DNA of 64,000 nucleotides from Bifidobacterium miconisargentati (GCF_019331675.1 NZ_JAHBBJ010000015.1:1-64000); one strand, 5' to 3'. Shown: positions 36,610-46,097, counted from the stretch's first letter. The notes: generated by a model from the sequence alone, not told the origin. Numbers and translations: made by a program.

Positions 36610-38790
36610 ATGATCGAATCCGCGGCACAAAAGCTGGCCCACGAACTGGTGAACCGTCGTGAGGCAATCAACCGCGAGCTCTCCCGCAACGGCGTACGCT
36701 TCGGCATCTACAAGAACGGCGAATACCACGACCGTCTCTTCCCGTACGACCCGGTGCCGCGCATCATCGAATCGGACGAGTTCGACGAACTGGAGAAGGG
36801 CCTGAAACAGCGTGTCAACGCCCTCAACGCCTATCTCAAGGACATCTACTCGGACAAGGCCATCATCCACGACGGCGTGATTCCCGAGGAATACGTCTAC
36901 ACCTCCGCCGGCTACTTCCCGCAGGTCAACGGCGTGACCCCTCCCGGCGGCATCTTCGCGCATATCGCCGGCGAGGATCTGGTCCAGGGCGAGGACGGCC
37001 GCTGGTGGGTGCTGGAGGACAACCTGCGCATCCCCTCCGGCGCCAGCTACCCGCTGTTCGTGCGCGACATCGAACGCCGCATCTCCCCGCGCCTCTTCCG
37101 CGACGTGCACATCCGCGACAACCGCGAATACCCGCGACTGCTCAGGAAGGCCATGGACTTCGTCTCCACCGAGGGCATCGCCGTGGTGCTCACCCCCGGC
37201 CGCTACAACTCCGCGTTCTTCGAGCACGCCTACCTGGCCGAGAAAACCGGCGCCGCGCTCGCCTTCCCCGAGGACCTCGAAGTGGTGGACAACAAGGTCT
37301 ACTTCCTCGACTACGCCGGCAAGCGCCACCGCGTGGGCGTGGTCTACCGCCGCCTCTCGGACGAATACCTCGATCCGTTCGCCTTCAACCCCGATTCCGT
37401 GATCGGCGTGCCGGGCATCCTCTCCGCCTACCGTTCCGGCAACGTGGCGATCGTCAACGCGCCCGGCAACGGCGCGGCCGACGACAAGGCCATCTACTAC
37501 TTCGTGCCGCAGATGATCAAGTACTACCTCGGCGAGGAACCGATCCTGCACAACGCGCCCACCTACATGCCGATGTTCGAGGCCGACCGCAAGGAGGTCC
37601 TCGACCGCATGGGCGAGCTCGTCATCAAGGACGTGGCCGAGGCCGGCGGCTACGGCGTGGTGTTCGGCTCGTCGCTGGACGCCCAGGCCCGCGAGGATCT
37701 GGCCGACCGCATCAAGGAGGATCCGCGCCGCTTCATCGCTCAGGAAGTGATCCAGTTCCGCGACATCGACGTGTTCGACCCCAAGACCGGCGAGATGTCG
37801 CCGCGCAAGTGCGATCTGCGTGCGTTCGTGGTGACCGGCAAGAACACGCACGTCTGGTATTCCGGCCTGACCCGCTACTCGTCCGTGCCCGGCCAGATGA
37901 TCGTGAACTCCTCGCAGGGCGGCGGCTTCAAGGATACGTGGGTGCTCGCGCCCGAAACCGGTGTGGAGCACGAGCTCGGCGCCGAAGTGCAGGTGGCGAA
38001 CCTGCTGAGCCAGTCCCGCCGCCACTCGCTGTCCCTGGTGACCGCCTCCAAGGCGGACAACCTGTACTGGCTCGGCCGTTACACCGAACGCGCCTTCACC
38101 ACGCTCAACCAGTTCTTCCCGTTCTACGACCGCGTCATGGACACCGATGTGGACGCCTTCCGCCCGTTCGCCCACGCGCTCGACCTGCCGGAGGACTTCG
38201 AGGACTTCGACGAGTTCGTCAAGAACTTCCTGTACGACGGCAACAACCCCGATTCCGTGCGTTCCGCCGTGACCGCCGCGTTCAACAACGCCGTGATCCT
38301 GCGCCCGGAACTGAGCTCGCGCCTGCTGCAGTACGTGGAACTGTCCATGACCAACATCACGGACGCCGCCAAGAACGCCGCCAGCGCCGAGGACCTGTAC
38401 AACCACCGCGACATCGCCGACGACATGCTCGCCTTCTGGGGCGGCATCGAGAACTCGTCCGTCGAGCCCACGCTCAAGGCGTTCGTGTTCATCGGCAAGT
38501 ACCTGGAACGCATCGACCTGTACACGCGCTTCGGTCTGTCCATGGAGGAGATGGAGGCCCCGCTGCGCAAGCTCGCATCCTATTCGATGGTGCTGGACGG
38601 CATGCCGCTGCCGAGCTGCTTCGCCGACGGCCTGAGCTGGCTCGTGGGACAGCTGCCCGCTCGCGGCTACCAAGAGGTGGCCACCCTGCTCAAGCAGTAT
38701 CTGGACGACTATTCCGGCCGCATCAGCGCCCTGGCCATCAAGGACATGGGCTCGCTGAGCGCGATGAACATGGACGCCAAGCGGCCCTGA
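36610..38790 (+). CDS. Circularly permuted ATP-grasp protein fused to an alpha-E domain
   Basis: 726 residues. Residues ~1-455 match the circularly permuted ATP-grasp type 2 family (DUF404/DUF407): NGVRFGIYKNGEYHDRLFPYDPVPRII, GEDGRWWVLEDNLRIPSGASYPL, AAGGYGVVFGSS-like GGYGVVFGS and RKCDLRAFVVTG. From about 460 the alpha-helical alpha-E domain (DUF403) begins with SKADNLYWLGRYTERAF. In many bacteria these are separate adjacent genes; here they are fused. With the transglutaminase-like gene 107 bases downstream this is the conserved predicted amidoligase cassette, proposed to make or modify a peptide-like compound of unknown identity. AAGGAG precedes the ATG. Confidence 0.88.
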   Translation: MIESAAQKLAHELVNRREAINRELSRNGVRFGIYKNGEYHDRLFPYDPVPRIIESDEFDELEKGLKQRVNALNAYLKDIYSDKAIIHDGVIPEEYVYTSAGYFPQVNGVTPPGGIFAHIAGEDLVQGEDGRWWVLEDNLRIPSGASYPLFVRDIERRISPRLFRDVHIRDNREYPRLLRKAMDFVSTEGIAVVLTPGRYNSAFFEHAYLAEKTGAALAFPEDLEVVDNKVYFLDYAGKRHRVGVVYRRLSDEYLDPFAFNPDSVIGVPGILSAYRSGNVAIVNAPGNGAADDKAIYYFVPQMIKYYLGEEPILHNAPTYMPMFEADRKEVLDRMGELVIKDVAEAGGYGVVFGSSLDAQAREDLADRIKEDPRRFIAQEVIQFRDIDVFDPKTGEMSPRKCDLRAFVVTGKNTHVWYSGLTRYSSVPGQMIVNSSQGGGFKDTWVLAPETGVEHELGAEVQVANLLSQSRRHSLSLVTASKADNLYWLGRYTERAFTTLNQFFPFYDRVMDTDVDAFRPFAHALDLPEDFEDFDEFVKNFLYDGNNPDSVRSAVTAAFNNAVILRPELSSRLLQYVELSMTNITDAAKNAASAEDLYNHRDIADDMLAFWGGIENSSVEPTLKAFVFIGKYLERIDLYTRFGLSMEEMEAPLRKLASYSMVLDGMPLPSCFADGLSWLVGQLPARGYQEVATLLKQYLDDYSGRISALAIKDMGSLSAMNMDAKRP

Positions 38791-38897
38791 CCGGAGCCCC
38801 TGACAGACGGAAATGCTATGGTGGTACACGACCGTTGTTCATTAGCCGGTTCGTGCCCACCATGGCACAGGTTGTTTGATTTTCCGCAGGAGACGCC

Positions 38898-39698
38898 TTG
38901 AAGAAACTCGTGTTCGATTATGAGATGAAGCTCTCCTTCAGCTCGCCGGTCACCGATCATCGTTTCCAGCTGCGCTGCATTCCCGCCACTGGTCCGAGAC
39001 AGCAGGTGATCGACGTCGAGGTGAAGCTCACTCCCGAAACCGAGCTGGAAACCACCATCGACTCCTTCGATTCCGTGGTCATGACCGGGTTCATCCCCGA
39101 ACCGCACGACGTGTTCAACTATTCGGTCACGGGCATCGCGTTCGTGGACAACGCGCATATCAAGACCGAGATCTACAAGCCGCTCTACCGTTTCAACTCC
39201 GCGCTCACCATCCCCGGACCGTGCGTGGAGGCCATGATCGGCGTGTGCCGTGAACGTCTGGGCGGCCTGCCGTCCTCCGCCACGCCAGTCGAACGGGCCA
39301 GCGAGGTGATGGACGAGGTCTACAAGGCCTTCGTGTACACCCCCGGCTCCACCACGATCCGCACCACCGCCGAGGAGGCGTTGGCCCAGCGCAAGGGCGT
39401 GTGCCAGGATTACGCGCATGTGATGCTGTCCGTATGCCGTCACGTGGGCCTGACCGCCCGGTACATCGCCGGCCTTTTGGGCGGCGAAGGTGCCACGCAC
39501 GCCTGGGTGGAGGTCTATCAGGACGGCCGATGGGTGGGACTCGACCCCACGCACAACCGTCTGGTGGACGACAACTACATCACCATCGCCCACGGTCGCG
39601 ATTACCGCGACTGCATGCTCGACATCGGCATCTTCTCCGGATACAACGTCGAACAGCACCAGTGGGTCAACGCCTCCGTGCACGAACAGATGGCGTAA
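38898..39698 (+). CDS. Transglutaminase-like cysteine protease family protein
   Basis: 266 residues. The N-terminal beta-sandwich (about 1-140) is the bacterial transglutaminase-like N-terminal domain; the papain-like core has the Cys in RKGVCQDYAHVML (about 168), His in GATHAWVEVY (about 201) and Asp in WVGLDPTHNRLV (about 216). The full triad is present, so a peptidase or amide-transfer activity is expected. The TTG start at 38898 is supported by AGGAG just upstream and by homology starting at KKLVFDYEM. It forms the predicted amidoligase cassette with the preceding gene. Confidence 0.87.
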   Translation: MKKLVFDYEMKLSFSSPVTDHRFQLRCIPATGPRQQVIDVEVKLTPETELETTIDSFDSVVMTGFIPEPHDVFNYSVTGIAFVDNAHIKTEIYKPLYRFNSALTIPGPCVEAMIGVCRERLGGLPSSATPVERASEVMDEVYKAFVYTPGSTTIRTTAEEALAQRKGVCQDYAHVMLSVCRHVGLTARYIAGLLGGEGATHAWVEVYQDGRWVGLDPTHNRLVDDNYITIAHGRDYRDCMLDIGIFSGYNVEQHQWVNASVHEQMA

Positions 39699-39717
39699 GC
39701 GCTTTTCGCTCCCGCTG

Positions 39718-39747
39718 TTGACGAGCGAAACATGCCTGCGCTATAAC
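39718..39747 (+). promoter_or_regulatory. Sigma-70-type promoter of the Nramp gene
   Basis: TTGACG (39718-39723), an 18-base spacer and TATAAC (39742-39747), about 40 bases before the ATG at 39786. Among the clearest housekeeping promoters in the window. Confidence 0.65.
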
Positions 39748-39785
39748 TGGGCCCGGTATTTGAAGGGAAGCGCATAGCAGGGGAC

Positions 39786-41339
39786 ATGAACGACAACGTG
39801 AGCGAATCGGCATCATCGGCATCATCGACACCAGAGACTCCGAACAACGGCACCGGCCAGACCGGCCGTACGGCTCCGGCCACCACCAACGACCCGACCA
39901 TCGTCAGCAGCAAACACGGCCGCGGCTACGGCCGCATGCACACCATCGACAAGCGACGTGTCATCCACCCGGACAATCCCCGTCTCGCCGTGGACCACCC
40001 GGACGTCAACATCCTCGACGCCGAGGCCCTGGCCCACCGTACCGATCTGGACGGTTCCGAGGCCGAAATCGACAAGGAACGCCGCGCGGCGCAAGGTGTC
40101 CAGGCAGACAAGGCCGAACATCACGCGCACGGCCATGCGCTCGCCGGCATCCTCGGCCCGGCGTTCGTGGCCGCGGTGGCCTATGTGGACCCCGGCAACG
40201 TGGCCGCCAACATCACCTCCGGCGCCCGATACGGCTATCTGCTGGTGTGGGTGCTCGTGCTGGCCAACGCCATGAGCGTGCTCATCCAGTACCAGTCCGC
40301 CAAACTCGGCATCGTCACCGGCAAATCGCTGCCGGAACTGCTGGGCGAGCGCATGAGCGACGCCGGGCGGTTCATGTTCTTCGCGCAGGCTGAGGTCATC
40401 GCCATCGCCACCGATCTGGCCGAGCTCATCGGCGGCGCCATCGCATTGAACCTGCTGTTCGGACTGCCGCTGTTCCTGGGCGGCTGCGTGATCGGCGCGG
40501 TCTCCACCGTGCTGCTCATGTTCGAAGGCGGCAAGACGCACCGCATGTTCGAGAAAATGGTCATCGCGCTGCTGCTGGTGATCACGTTCGGCTTCATCGC
40601 CGGCCTGTTCATCGACCCGCCGAACCCCGCCGACGTGGCGGGCGGCCTGATCCCGCACTTCACCACCACGGATTCCGTGCTCATGGCGTCCTCGATGCTC
40701 GGCGCCACGGTGATGCCGCACGCCATCTACCTGCATTCCACGCTGGTCAACGACCATTACGCCGGGGGAGAGGCCAAGCCGAGCATCAAGCGTCTGCTTG
40801 ACGGGTCCAAGGTCGACGTGTTCTGGGCGCTGCTGCTGGCCGGTACCGTGAACCTGAGCCTGTTGATCCTGGCGGCCAATTCGCTGTACGGCATGAAGGG
40901 CACCGACTCCATCGAAGGCGCGCAGCACGCCATCGTCGCCGTGCTCGGTCCGGTGATCGGCACGATCTTCTCCATCGGACTGCTGGCCTCCTCGCTGAGC
41001 TCCACGTCGGTGGGCACCTACGCCGGTTCCGAGATCATGCACGGACTGCTGCGCATCAAGGCGCCGATGTGGGCCTGCCGCGTGGTGACGCTTGTGCCGG
41101 GACTCATCGTGCTGTGGTTCGCGCCGAACCCCACCGAAGCGCTGGTGGTGGGCCAGGTGATCCTGTCCATCGGCATCCCGTTCGCCATCATCCCGCTGAT
41201 GCGGTACACGCATGACAAGACCCTGATGGGCGAATGGGTGGACGGTGCGGTCAAGCATGCCATCTTCATCGTGGTGGCCGTGCTGATCATCGCGCTCAAC
41301 GTGCTGCTCATCGTCCTGACGGCGCTCGGCAAGGCGTGA
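39786..41339 (+). CDS. Nramp family divalent metal transporter (MntH-like)
   Basis: 517 residues. A ~110-residue polar N-terminus (Ser/Thr/Pro-rich, then HHAHGHA) precedes eleven hydrophobic helices. Diagnostic motifs: helix-1 AYVDPGNVAANITSGA (near 134), whose Asp and Asn bind the metal, and helix-6 MPHAIYLHSTLV (near 310), where MPH supplies the Met ligand. This points to proton-coupled Mn2+ or Fe2+ uptake. The cytoplasmic N-terminus is longer than in E. coli MntH (412 residues) and its His cluster may bind metal. Convergent with the MFS gene downstream. Confidence 0.93.
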   Translation: MNDNVSESASSASSTPETPNNGTGQTGRTAPATTNDPTIVSSKHGRGYGRMHTIDKRRVIHPDNPRLAVDHPDVNILDAEALAHRTDLDGSEAEIDKERRAAQGVQADKAEHHAHGHALAGILGPAFVAAVAYVDPGNVAANITSGARYGYLLVWVLVLANAMSVLIQYQSAKLGIVTGKSLPELLGERMSDAGRFMFFAQAEVIAIATDLAELIGGAIALNLLFGLPLFLGGCVIGAVSTVLLMFEGGKTHRMFEKMVIALLLVITFGFIAGLFIDPPNPADVAGGLIPHFTTTDSVLMASSMLGATVMPHAIYLHSTLVNDHYAGGEAKPSIKRLLDGSKVDVFWALLLAGTVNLSLLILAANSLYGMKGTDSIEGAQHAIVAVLGPVIGTIFSIGLLASSLSSTSVGTYAGSEIMHGLLRIKAPMWACRVVTLVPGLIVLWFAPNPTEALVVGQVILSIGIPFAIIPLMRYTHDKTLMGEWVDGAVKHAIFIVVAVLIIALNVLLIVLTALGKA

Positions 41340-41348
41340 GTTTCTCTG

Positions 41349-41371
41349 GCTCCCCTCAGAGAGGGGAGCCG
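41349..41371. terminator. Hairpin between convergent genes
   Basis: GGCTCCCCTCAGAGAGGGGAGCC folds into a 10-bp stem. It lies between the ends of the Nramp and MFS genes and can act in both directions. It is a fragment of the repeat module seen at 31228-31335. Confidence 0.55.
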
Positions 41372-41374
41372 GCC

Positions 41375-43072
41375 TTACACCCGATGCAGACGGCGGCGCA
41401 GGACGTGCAGGGAGATGGCGTCGCGCGTGCGTCCGGCACCGTCGCCTCGCACGCCGAACGCCACCAGCAGCACCATGATCAGGCAGATGCCGGCGGACAC
41501 GCGCAGCGCCCACTGGATGCCGAAGATCGAAGCGGCCACGGTGGACGCGCCCGAAGCGTGACGCCACGCCTCGAACGTCTCCATGAGAATCACCAGCACC
41601 GGCGCACCCACGGCACCCGCGATCTGACGGGCGGTATTCGTCACCGAGGAGCCGGCGGACACCTCGTCAGGCCCGTTCAGGCAGTTCAACGACCACGTCG
41701 TAATCGGCATCAGCAGGAATCCCATGCCGATCTGACGGACGAACTGGCAGATCGACACCCACCAGATCCACGTATCCATCGCCACCAGCGACATGCCCAG
41801 CGTGCCCACCGTGAGCACGATCGAACCGAACAGGGCCACCGGGCGTGCGCCGAACCGATCCATCGCACGGCCGCCGAAGAACTGGGAAACGCACTGGCCG
41901 ATGGCGCCCGGCAGCATGATCAGGCCGCTCATCGTGGCCGAATAGCCGCGGTCGGTCTGGATATACAGCGGCATGATGACCAGAATCGAACTGAACGCGA
42001 AGAACGCCAGCGAGGCGGTGATGGTGCCGATGGTGAACGAACGGTTCTTGAGCACGGCCAGGTCGAGCAGCGGCGGCTGGGGGAGCGCGGGGCGTCCGGC
42101 GGCCGCAGTGGCGTTAGCGTTATCGTTTCCGTTTGCGGACGTCGTGGTTGCGTTTGCGGACGTACCCGCAGCCACGGCCTGACCATCCGGCGTCTCCGCA
42201 ACCGCCGCCTTCGCCGCGCGGTACGCCCTGCCTCGCCTGATGTTGCGCGCCGCGAACCAGACGATGCCGGCCAGACCCACGAGCATCGGCCCCCACACCA
42301 CGGGCGCGGCGAATCCGTAGGCCTCCGAATTGGTGAAACCGAACATCAGGCCGCCGAAGCCGAACACGGACAGCGCCACCGAGAAGAAGTCCGCGCGGGC
42401 CGAGGGGTCATGCGAGCCGAAGTTGTGCAGTCCGAACATGGCCGCCAGCAGCGACAGCACGCCGATCACGGTCATGGTCAGGAAGATGGAGCGCCAGCCG
42501 TTGGCGTCGGTCTGCCAGCCTCCCAGCGTGGGGCCGATCGCGGGGGCCACGCTCATGGCCATGCCCACCGTGCCCATTGCGAAGCCGCGGCGGGAAAGCG
42601 GGTAGATGGAGAACACGGTGATCTGCAGTACCGGCCACATCACGCCAGTGCCGGCCGCCTCCAGCACGCGGCCGACGAGCACCCACAGGAAGTTCGGGCC
42701 CAGCCATGCCAGCACCGAACCCACGGTGAACACGGCCATCGAGCAGATCACGATCTGACGGGTGGAGAAACGGCGGGTCAGGAACGCGGTCAGCGGCACC
42801 ATTACGCCCATGACCAGCTGGAAGACCGAGGTGAGCCACTGGCCGGTGGTCACCGAAATGCCGAATTCGGAGACGATGATCGGCAGTGCGGAACTCAGCT
42901 GCAGCTGCGTGAAATTGCCCACGAACGTGATGAAGGTCAGGATGGCGATCGAGACGAACGCCGCATGGCTCAGCTTGCCGTCGACGTACGATTCCTCCTG
43001 GCTGAGCACCCGCTGCAGCTCGCCGCGTCGCGCGCCCAGGCCATGTCCGCCCCTACGTTCGTTGCCGCTCAT
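41375..43072 (-). CDS. MFS drug-exporter-type permease (DHA2-like)
   Basis: 565 residues with about 14 hydrophobic helices. Motif-A region LTAFLTRRFSTRQIVICSMAVFTVG and the drug-exporter motif C-like VLEAAGTGVMWPVLQ, together with AIGPTLGGWQTDANGWRSIF, place it in the proton-driven DHA2 (EmrB/QacA-like) group. Between helices ~6 and 7 there is an unusual Ala/Thr/Asn low-complexity loop (SANATTTSANGNDNANATAAA). The ATG at 43072 is my choice; the frame extends 106 codons further upstream with sequence unlike a transporter, and an ATG at 43111 is an alternative. The substrate is unknown. Confidence 0.85.
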   Translation of the reverse strand: MSGNERRGGHGLGARRGELQRVLSQEESYVDGKLSHAAFVSIAILTFITFVGNFTQLQLSSALPIIVSEFGISVTTGQWLTSVFQLVMGVMVPLTAFLTRRFSTRQIVICSMAVFTVGSVLAWLGPNFLWVLVGRVLEAAGTGVMWPVLQITVFSIYPLSRRGFAMGTVGMAMSVAPAIGPTLGGWQTDANGWRSIFLTMTVIGVLSLLAAMFGLHNFGSHDPSARADFFSVALSVFGFGGLMFGFTNSEAYGFAAPVVWGPMLVGLAGIVWFAARNIRRGRAYRAAKAAVAETPDGQAVAAGTSANATTTSANGNDNANATAAAGRPALPQPPLLDLAVLKNRSFTIGTITASLAFFAFSSILVIMPLYIQTDRGYSATMSGLIMLPGAIGQCVSQFFGGRAMDRFGARPVALFGSIVLTVGTLGMSLVAMDTWIWWVSICQFVRQIGMGFLLMPITTWSLNCLNGPDEVSAGSSVTNTARQIAGAVGAPVLVILMETFEAWRHASGASTVAASIFGIQWALRVSAGICLIMVLLVAFGVRGDGAGRTRDAISLHVLRRRLHRV

Positions 43073-43646
43073 CCCTGCCACGCACACTCCACTTCCGTAC
43101 CGTCCAGCCATATGGTTTCCGGCGATGTCGGATGATGTGTGGTTCCTCAGGTTCTCCCGGTGGTTCCTCTTCGCGCGACCCGTCGTTGTCCTCGTGCCGG
43201 GCCGGGCGGCCCACTCAAAAGCACCCCAATACGCTATACCCAGGGGTGGTCGGTTCACGCATGTCCGCATCCCCTCGTTTCCGCATATTGGCTGGTGCGT
43301 TGGCGTCCGTCCGCCGTACGGGAAGCGCGGGAACACGGCCGGGCGTACGCAACCATGCAGCGTGAGGTACGTAGGCGTTGCGATGGTCATATGCCGGACA
43401 ATGGGGTTGCTGGAATGTCCATATTTGCTGGCATCGTGTCAATCGATTTTCAGTAACAGTGCAGTGCCTGCACGGCGAAGACTGTCCGCGATGAGAACGC
43501 CCAGCACTTCGGAATATGAAATTTTCTGCAACGTTCTAGTGGGTGTGAACGTTAACAGCTAGAATGTTGCCCCGAGGTGGCATCGGTTGGTTGGAGTTTG
43601 ATTGTGTGACCGGTCAGCCTCAGGGAAATACACGATTGTTGAGACC
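43073..43646. other. Intergenic region at the left edge of the EPS locus
   Basis: 574 bases with no credible gene. It contains the inverted repeat at 43528-43570 before the HTH gene. The small ORF at 43132-43365 has no recognisable protein character. Confidence 0.5.
43528..43570. promoter_or_regulatory. Inverted repeat upstream of the HTH gene
   Basis: GCAACGTTCTAG (43528-43539) and CTAGAATGTTGC (43559-43570) are inverted copies with one mismatch, 19 bases apart, about 75 bases before the start of the interrupted HTH gene. A possible autoregulatory operator or hairpin. Confidence 0.45.
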
Positions 43647-44366
43647 ATGAAAGCGACCCTGACCATGACGGAACTCGATGTTGAACCCCTTACCGTCCGC
43701 GGATCGCACACGTCTGCGGTACAAGCATCGGGGAGACCGCGCCACACCATGAGCAGCAGAGCGCCTTTTACCAAAGAACAGATCAGCTATCTCGAAAGCC
43801 TGCCGGCGGTGGCCTCCGCCTCGGCGGTGCGCATCACCTACACCACCGTCTTCAAACGCTAGTGCCTGACCAGCTACTATCAGGGCGGCAGCCCGGTCGA
43901 CCTGTTCCGCAAGGCGGGCCTGCCGCCGGAACTCATCGGATACAAGCGCATCGAGCGCTGTTTCTCTCGTTGGAGGGAGTCCGCCGCCGAGATCTTCTCC
44001 GGGGAGATTCCGGCGAACGAGGCCAAGTCCGCGCAAGGCAAGGTGCGCGGCCGTCGCATGACCGCCGGAGCCGCCAACGACAGGTCGGTGCTGGCCCCGC
44101 TGCCCGCACGCGATTGGTCCGCGGGCAGTGCCGGATCCAAGGCCGCACGATTCGCCGTCCATGCGGACGATGCCGAACCGTTCAGGTCCGCCGATGCGCC
44201 GTCCGCTGATTCGGCCGTTCCGACCGTGCCTGCTGCGTTCTCCGTATCCGACGGCGACGATCTGCGCGACCAGCTCATCCGCCAGCAGGTCCGGTACATC
44301 ATCCAGCTCGAACAGGAGATCGACAAGCTCAGGAAGCGCGGCAACCACGCCGACCGCAACGACTGA
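43647..44366 (+). pseudogene. HTH-domain protein interrupted by one in-frame amber codon
   Basis: The frame runs from the ATG at 43647 (or 43749) to a TGA at 44364-44366, broken only by TAG at 43860-43862. N-terminal part: MSSRAPFTKEQISYLESLPAVAS...RITYTTVFKR. After the TAG the HTH continues: CLTSYYQGGSPVDLFRKAGL then PPELIGYKRIERCFSRWRES. An Ala-rich linker and the tail DQLIRQQVRYIIQLEQEIDK end it. It is the paralogue of the protein at bases 3-452 and keeps open frame for 167 codons after the stop, so the change looks recent. At 111 bases upstream of the EPS -10 box it may once have been a local regulator. Confidence 0.75.
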
Positions 44367-44380
44367 TTTCGACACCGGCC

Positions 44381-44412
44381 ACCCCCGTGAGTCGTAGGGG
44401 GTCCTGTACAAT
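44381..44412 (+). promoter_or_regulatory. EPS promoter 1 with G5/C5 inverted repeat
   Basis: ACCCCC (44381-44386) and GGGGGT (44397-44402) form an inverted repeat; four bases later comes a strong -10 box TACAAT (44407-44412). The segment CCTGTACAAT resembles CCTGTAAAAT in EPS promoter 3. It drives the priming glycosyltransferase with a leader of about 130 bases. Confidence 0.5.
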
Positions 44413-44546
44413 ATTTTCCGCAGTTCGGGGGTGTTTCGGACCTTCCGGCTGACCTCGGAATGGCATATACGACCCGCGCTCGCCGCCCGGAATGCCGACC
44501 ATGTTTTCAGGCACACATACGACTTCGATCAGCGCAGGGTGGATCA

Positions 44547-46097
44547 GTGGTTCAGACAGCTCAACTCCGCGAACGCACCGACGAGCAATTCAGCGACCTC
44601 CGTCAGCGGCAGCTCTCCCAAGTGCTCTATTGGCGGTTCTTCGTCAACATGGCGCTCATGCTTGTGGACGCGGCCATGTTCATCATCGCCGGCGCCACCG
44701 TGCTGAACCTGCGCCGCAGCAACCTGCCGCTCTATTCCATGCGTTTCGGATTCACGATGGACCCCACGCTGTATCTGGTCATCGCTGCGGGCATCTGGGT
44801 CTGGTCCATCCGGGCCGTGGGCATCTACCACCGGCACGTCATGGGCGACGGCTACCGCGTGAACATGCTGCTCGGCAAGGGCACGGCCCTGTGCTGGATG
44901 GTGCATTGCACATTCGACTACGTCTTCGATTTCCGCCTGACGCTCACCACGCTGACCATCATGGTGCTCGCCGGCAGCTGGCTGACCCTGGCGGAGCGCA
45001 TTGTATCCCGTCTGTTCCTGACCCGCAGCCGTAGCAAAGGCCAGTTCGCCTATGGCACGGTGATCGTCGGCTCACCGAAAGGCATCGGCCACACATTGCG
45101 GTTCCTGCGCATGCGGCAGCAGCTCAACTACCGTCCGGTGGCCGTCTGCCCGATTCGCTGCAACCAGACGACGGGCCTAATCGAACCGGACCTCGACCTG
45201 GCTTCGGTGGAAGCCGCGCTCGCGGACTCCTGGGGCGTCTCGCTTCCGGTCCTGCAGTACAGTGACACTGACCTGGCCCGCCGCATCATCGACATGAACG
45301 CCCAGACCGTGCTGGTGGCGGACGAGCTGCGCCGCTACTCGGACAACTACAACATCTTCTGCGCCCGCATGGAATCCTCCGGACTGGAGATCGCGATGCT
45401 CGCCTCCGCGGCGGACACCGCGAACCACGAGTTCCAGGTCCGCTCCATCCAGGGCGTCACCATCATCACCCAACGGCTCGCCCAGTACTCGCCGTCCGTG
45501 CGCCTTGCCAAGCGCATGTTCGACATCGTCGTCTCCGCGCTGGCCATCATCTGCTCCTCGATCATCACCGTGCCGGTGGCGATCGCCATCAAACTCACCG
45601 ACGGCGGCCCGGTGTTCTACACCCAAACCCGCATCGGCCTCAACGGCAAACCGTTCGAGATGATCAAGTTCCGCTCGATGGTCACCAACGCGGACGCGCT
45701 CAAGGCCGCCCTCGCCGAACAGACCGGCCAGACCAATCGGTTCATCTTCAAGATGAAGGACGACCCGCGCATCACGCCGGTGGGCCGGTTCATTCGCCGC
45801 TTCTCCATCGACGAGCTGCCCCAGTTCCTCAACGTTTTCAAGGGCGACATGTCCGCCGTGGGGCCGCGGCCGCCGCTGCCCGAGGAATACGCGCGATACA
45901 ACAAGCTGTACGCCACGCGCATGCTGGTCAAACCCGGCATCACCGGACCGTGGCAGGTGTCCGGCCGCTCCGACCTGTCGGCCGCGGAAAGCGAGGCGCT
46001 GGACGTGGCCTATGTGCAGAACTGGTCGATTCTGGGCGACATCGGGCTCATGTTCCGCACGGTGGGGGCCGTGCTGAGCCACAAGGGGGCCTACTGA
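44547..46097 (+). CDS. Undecaprenyl-phosphate sugar phosphotransferase (EPS priming enzyme)
   Basis: 516 residues. It transfers a sugar-1-phosphate to the lipid carrier, starting the repeat unit. An N-terminal block of four to five transmembrane helices (about 20-150) and a CoA-binding-like domain (GTVIVGSPKGIGHTLRFL) precede the catalytic WbaP/CpsE-type domain. The latter carries VRLAKRMFDIVVSALAII, EMIKFRSMVTNAD, FIRRFSIDELPQFLNVFKG, DMSAVGPRPPLPEEY and VKPGITGPWQVSGRSDL. The GTG at 44547 follows AGGGTGGA; the frame is open to 44460 but without homology. The stop overlaps the next ATG (ATGA). Which sugar is used (glucose or galactose is common) cannot be told. Confidence 0.92.
   Translation: MVQTAQLRERTDEQFSDLRQRQLSQVLYWRFFVNMALMLVDAAMFIIAGATVLNLRRSNLPLYSMRFGFTMDPTLYLVIAAGIWVWSIRAVGIYHRHVMGDGYRVNMLLGKGTALCWMVHCTFDYVFDFRLTLTTLTIMVLAGSWLTLAERIVSRLFLTRSRSKGQFAYGTVIVGSPKGIGHTLRFLRMRQQLNYRPVAVCPIRCNQTTGLIEPDLDLASVEAALADSWGVSLPVLQYSDTDLARRIIDMNAQTVLVADELRRYSDNYNIFCARMESSGLEIAMLASAADTANHEFQVRSIQGVTIITQRLAQYSPSVRLAKRMFDIVVSALAIICSSIITVPVAIAIKLTDGGPVFYTQTRIGLNGKPFEMIKFRSMVTNADALKAALAEQTGQTNRFIFKMKDDPRITPVGRFIRRFSIDELPQFLNVFKGDMSAVGPRPPLPEEYARYNKLYATRMLVKPGITGPWQVSGRSDLSAAESEALDVAYVQNWSILGDIGLMFRTVGAVLSHKGAY

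Noticed and set aside
36583..38829. A minus-strand open frame of 748 codons opposite the ATP-grasp gene
   Set aside because: Same kind of shadow; low-complexity translation and no family motifs.
43132..43365. A 77-codon ORF left of the HTH gene
   Set aside because: Ser/Arg/Pro-rich composition typical of random GC-rich frames and no ribosome-binding site.
43860..43862. TAG as a recoded or readthrough codon
   Set aside because: No readthrough context, pyrrolysine genes or recoding element is visible, and this is the only such case in the window. A mutation or sequence error is simpler.
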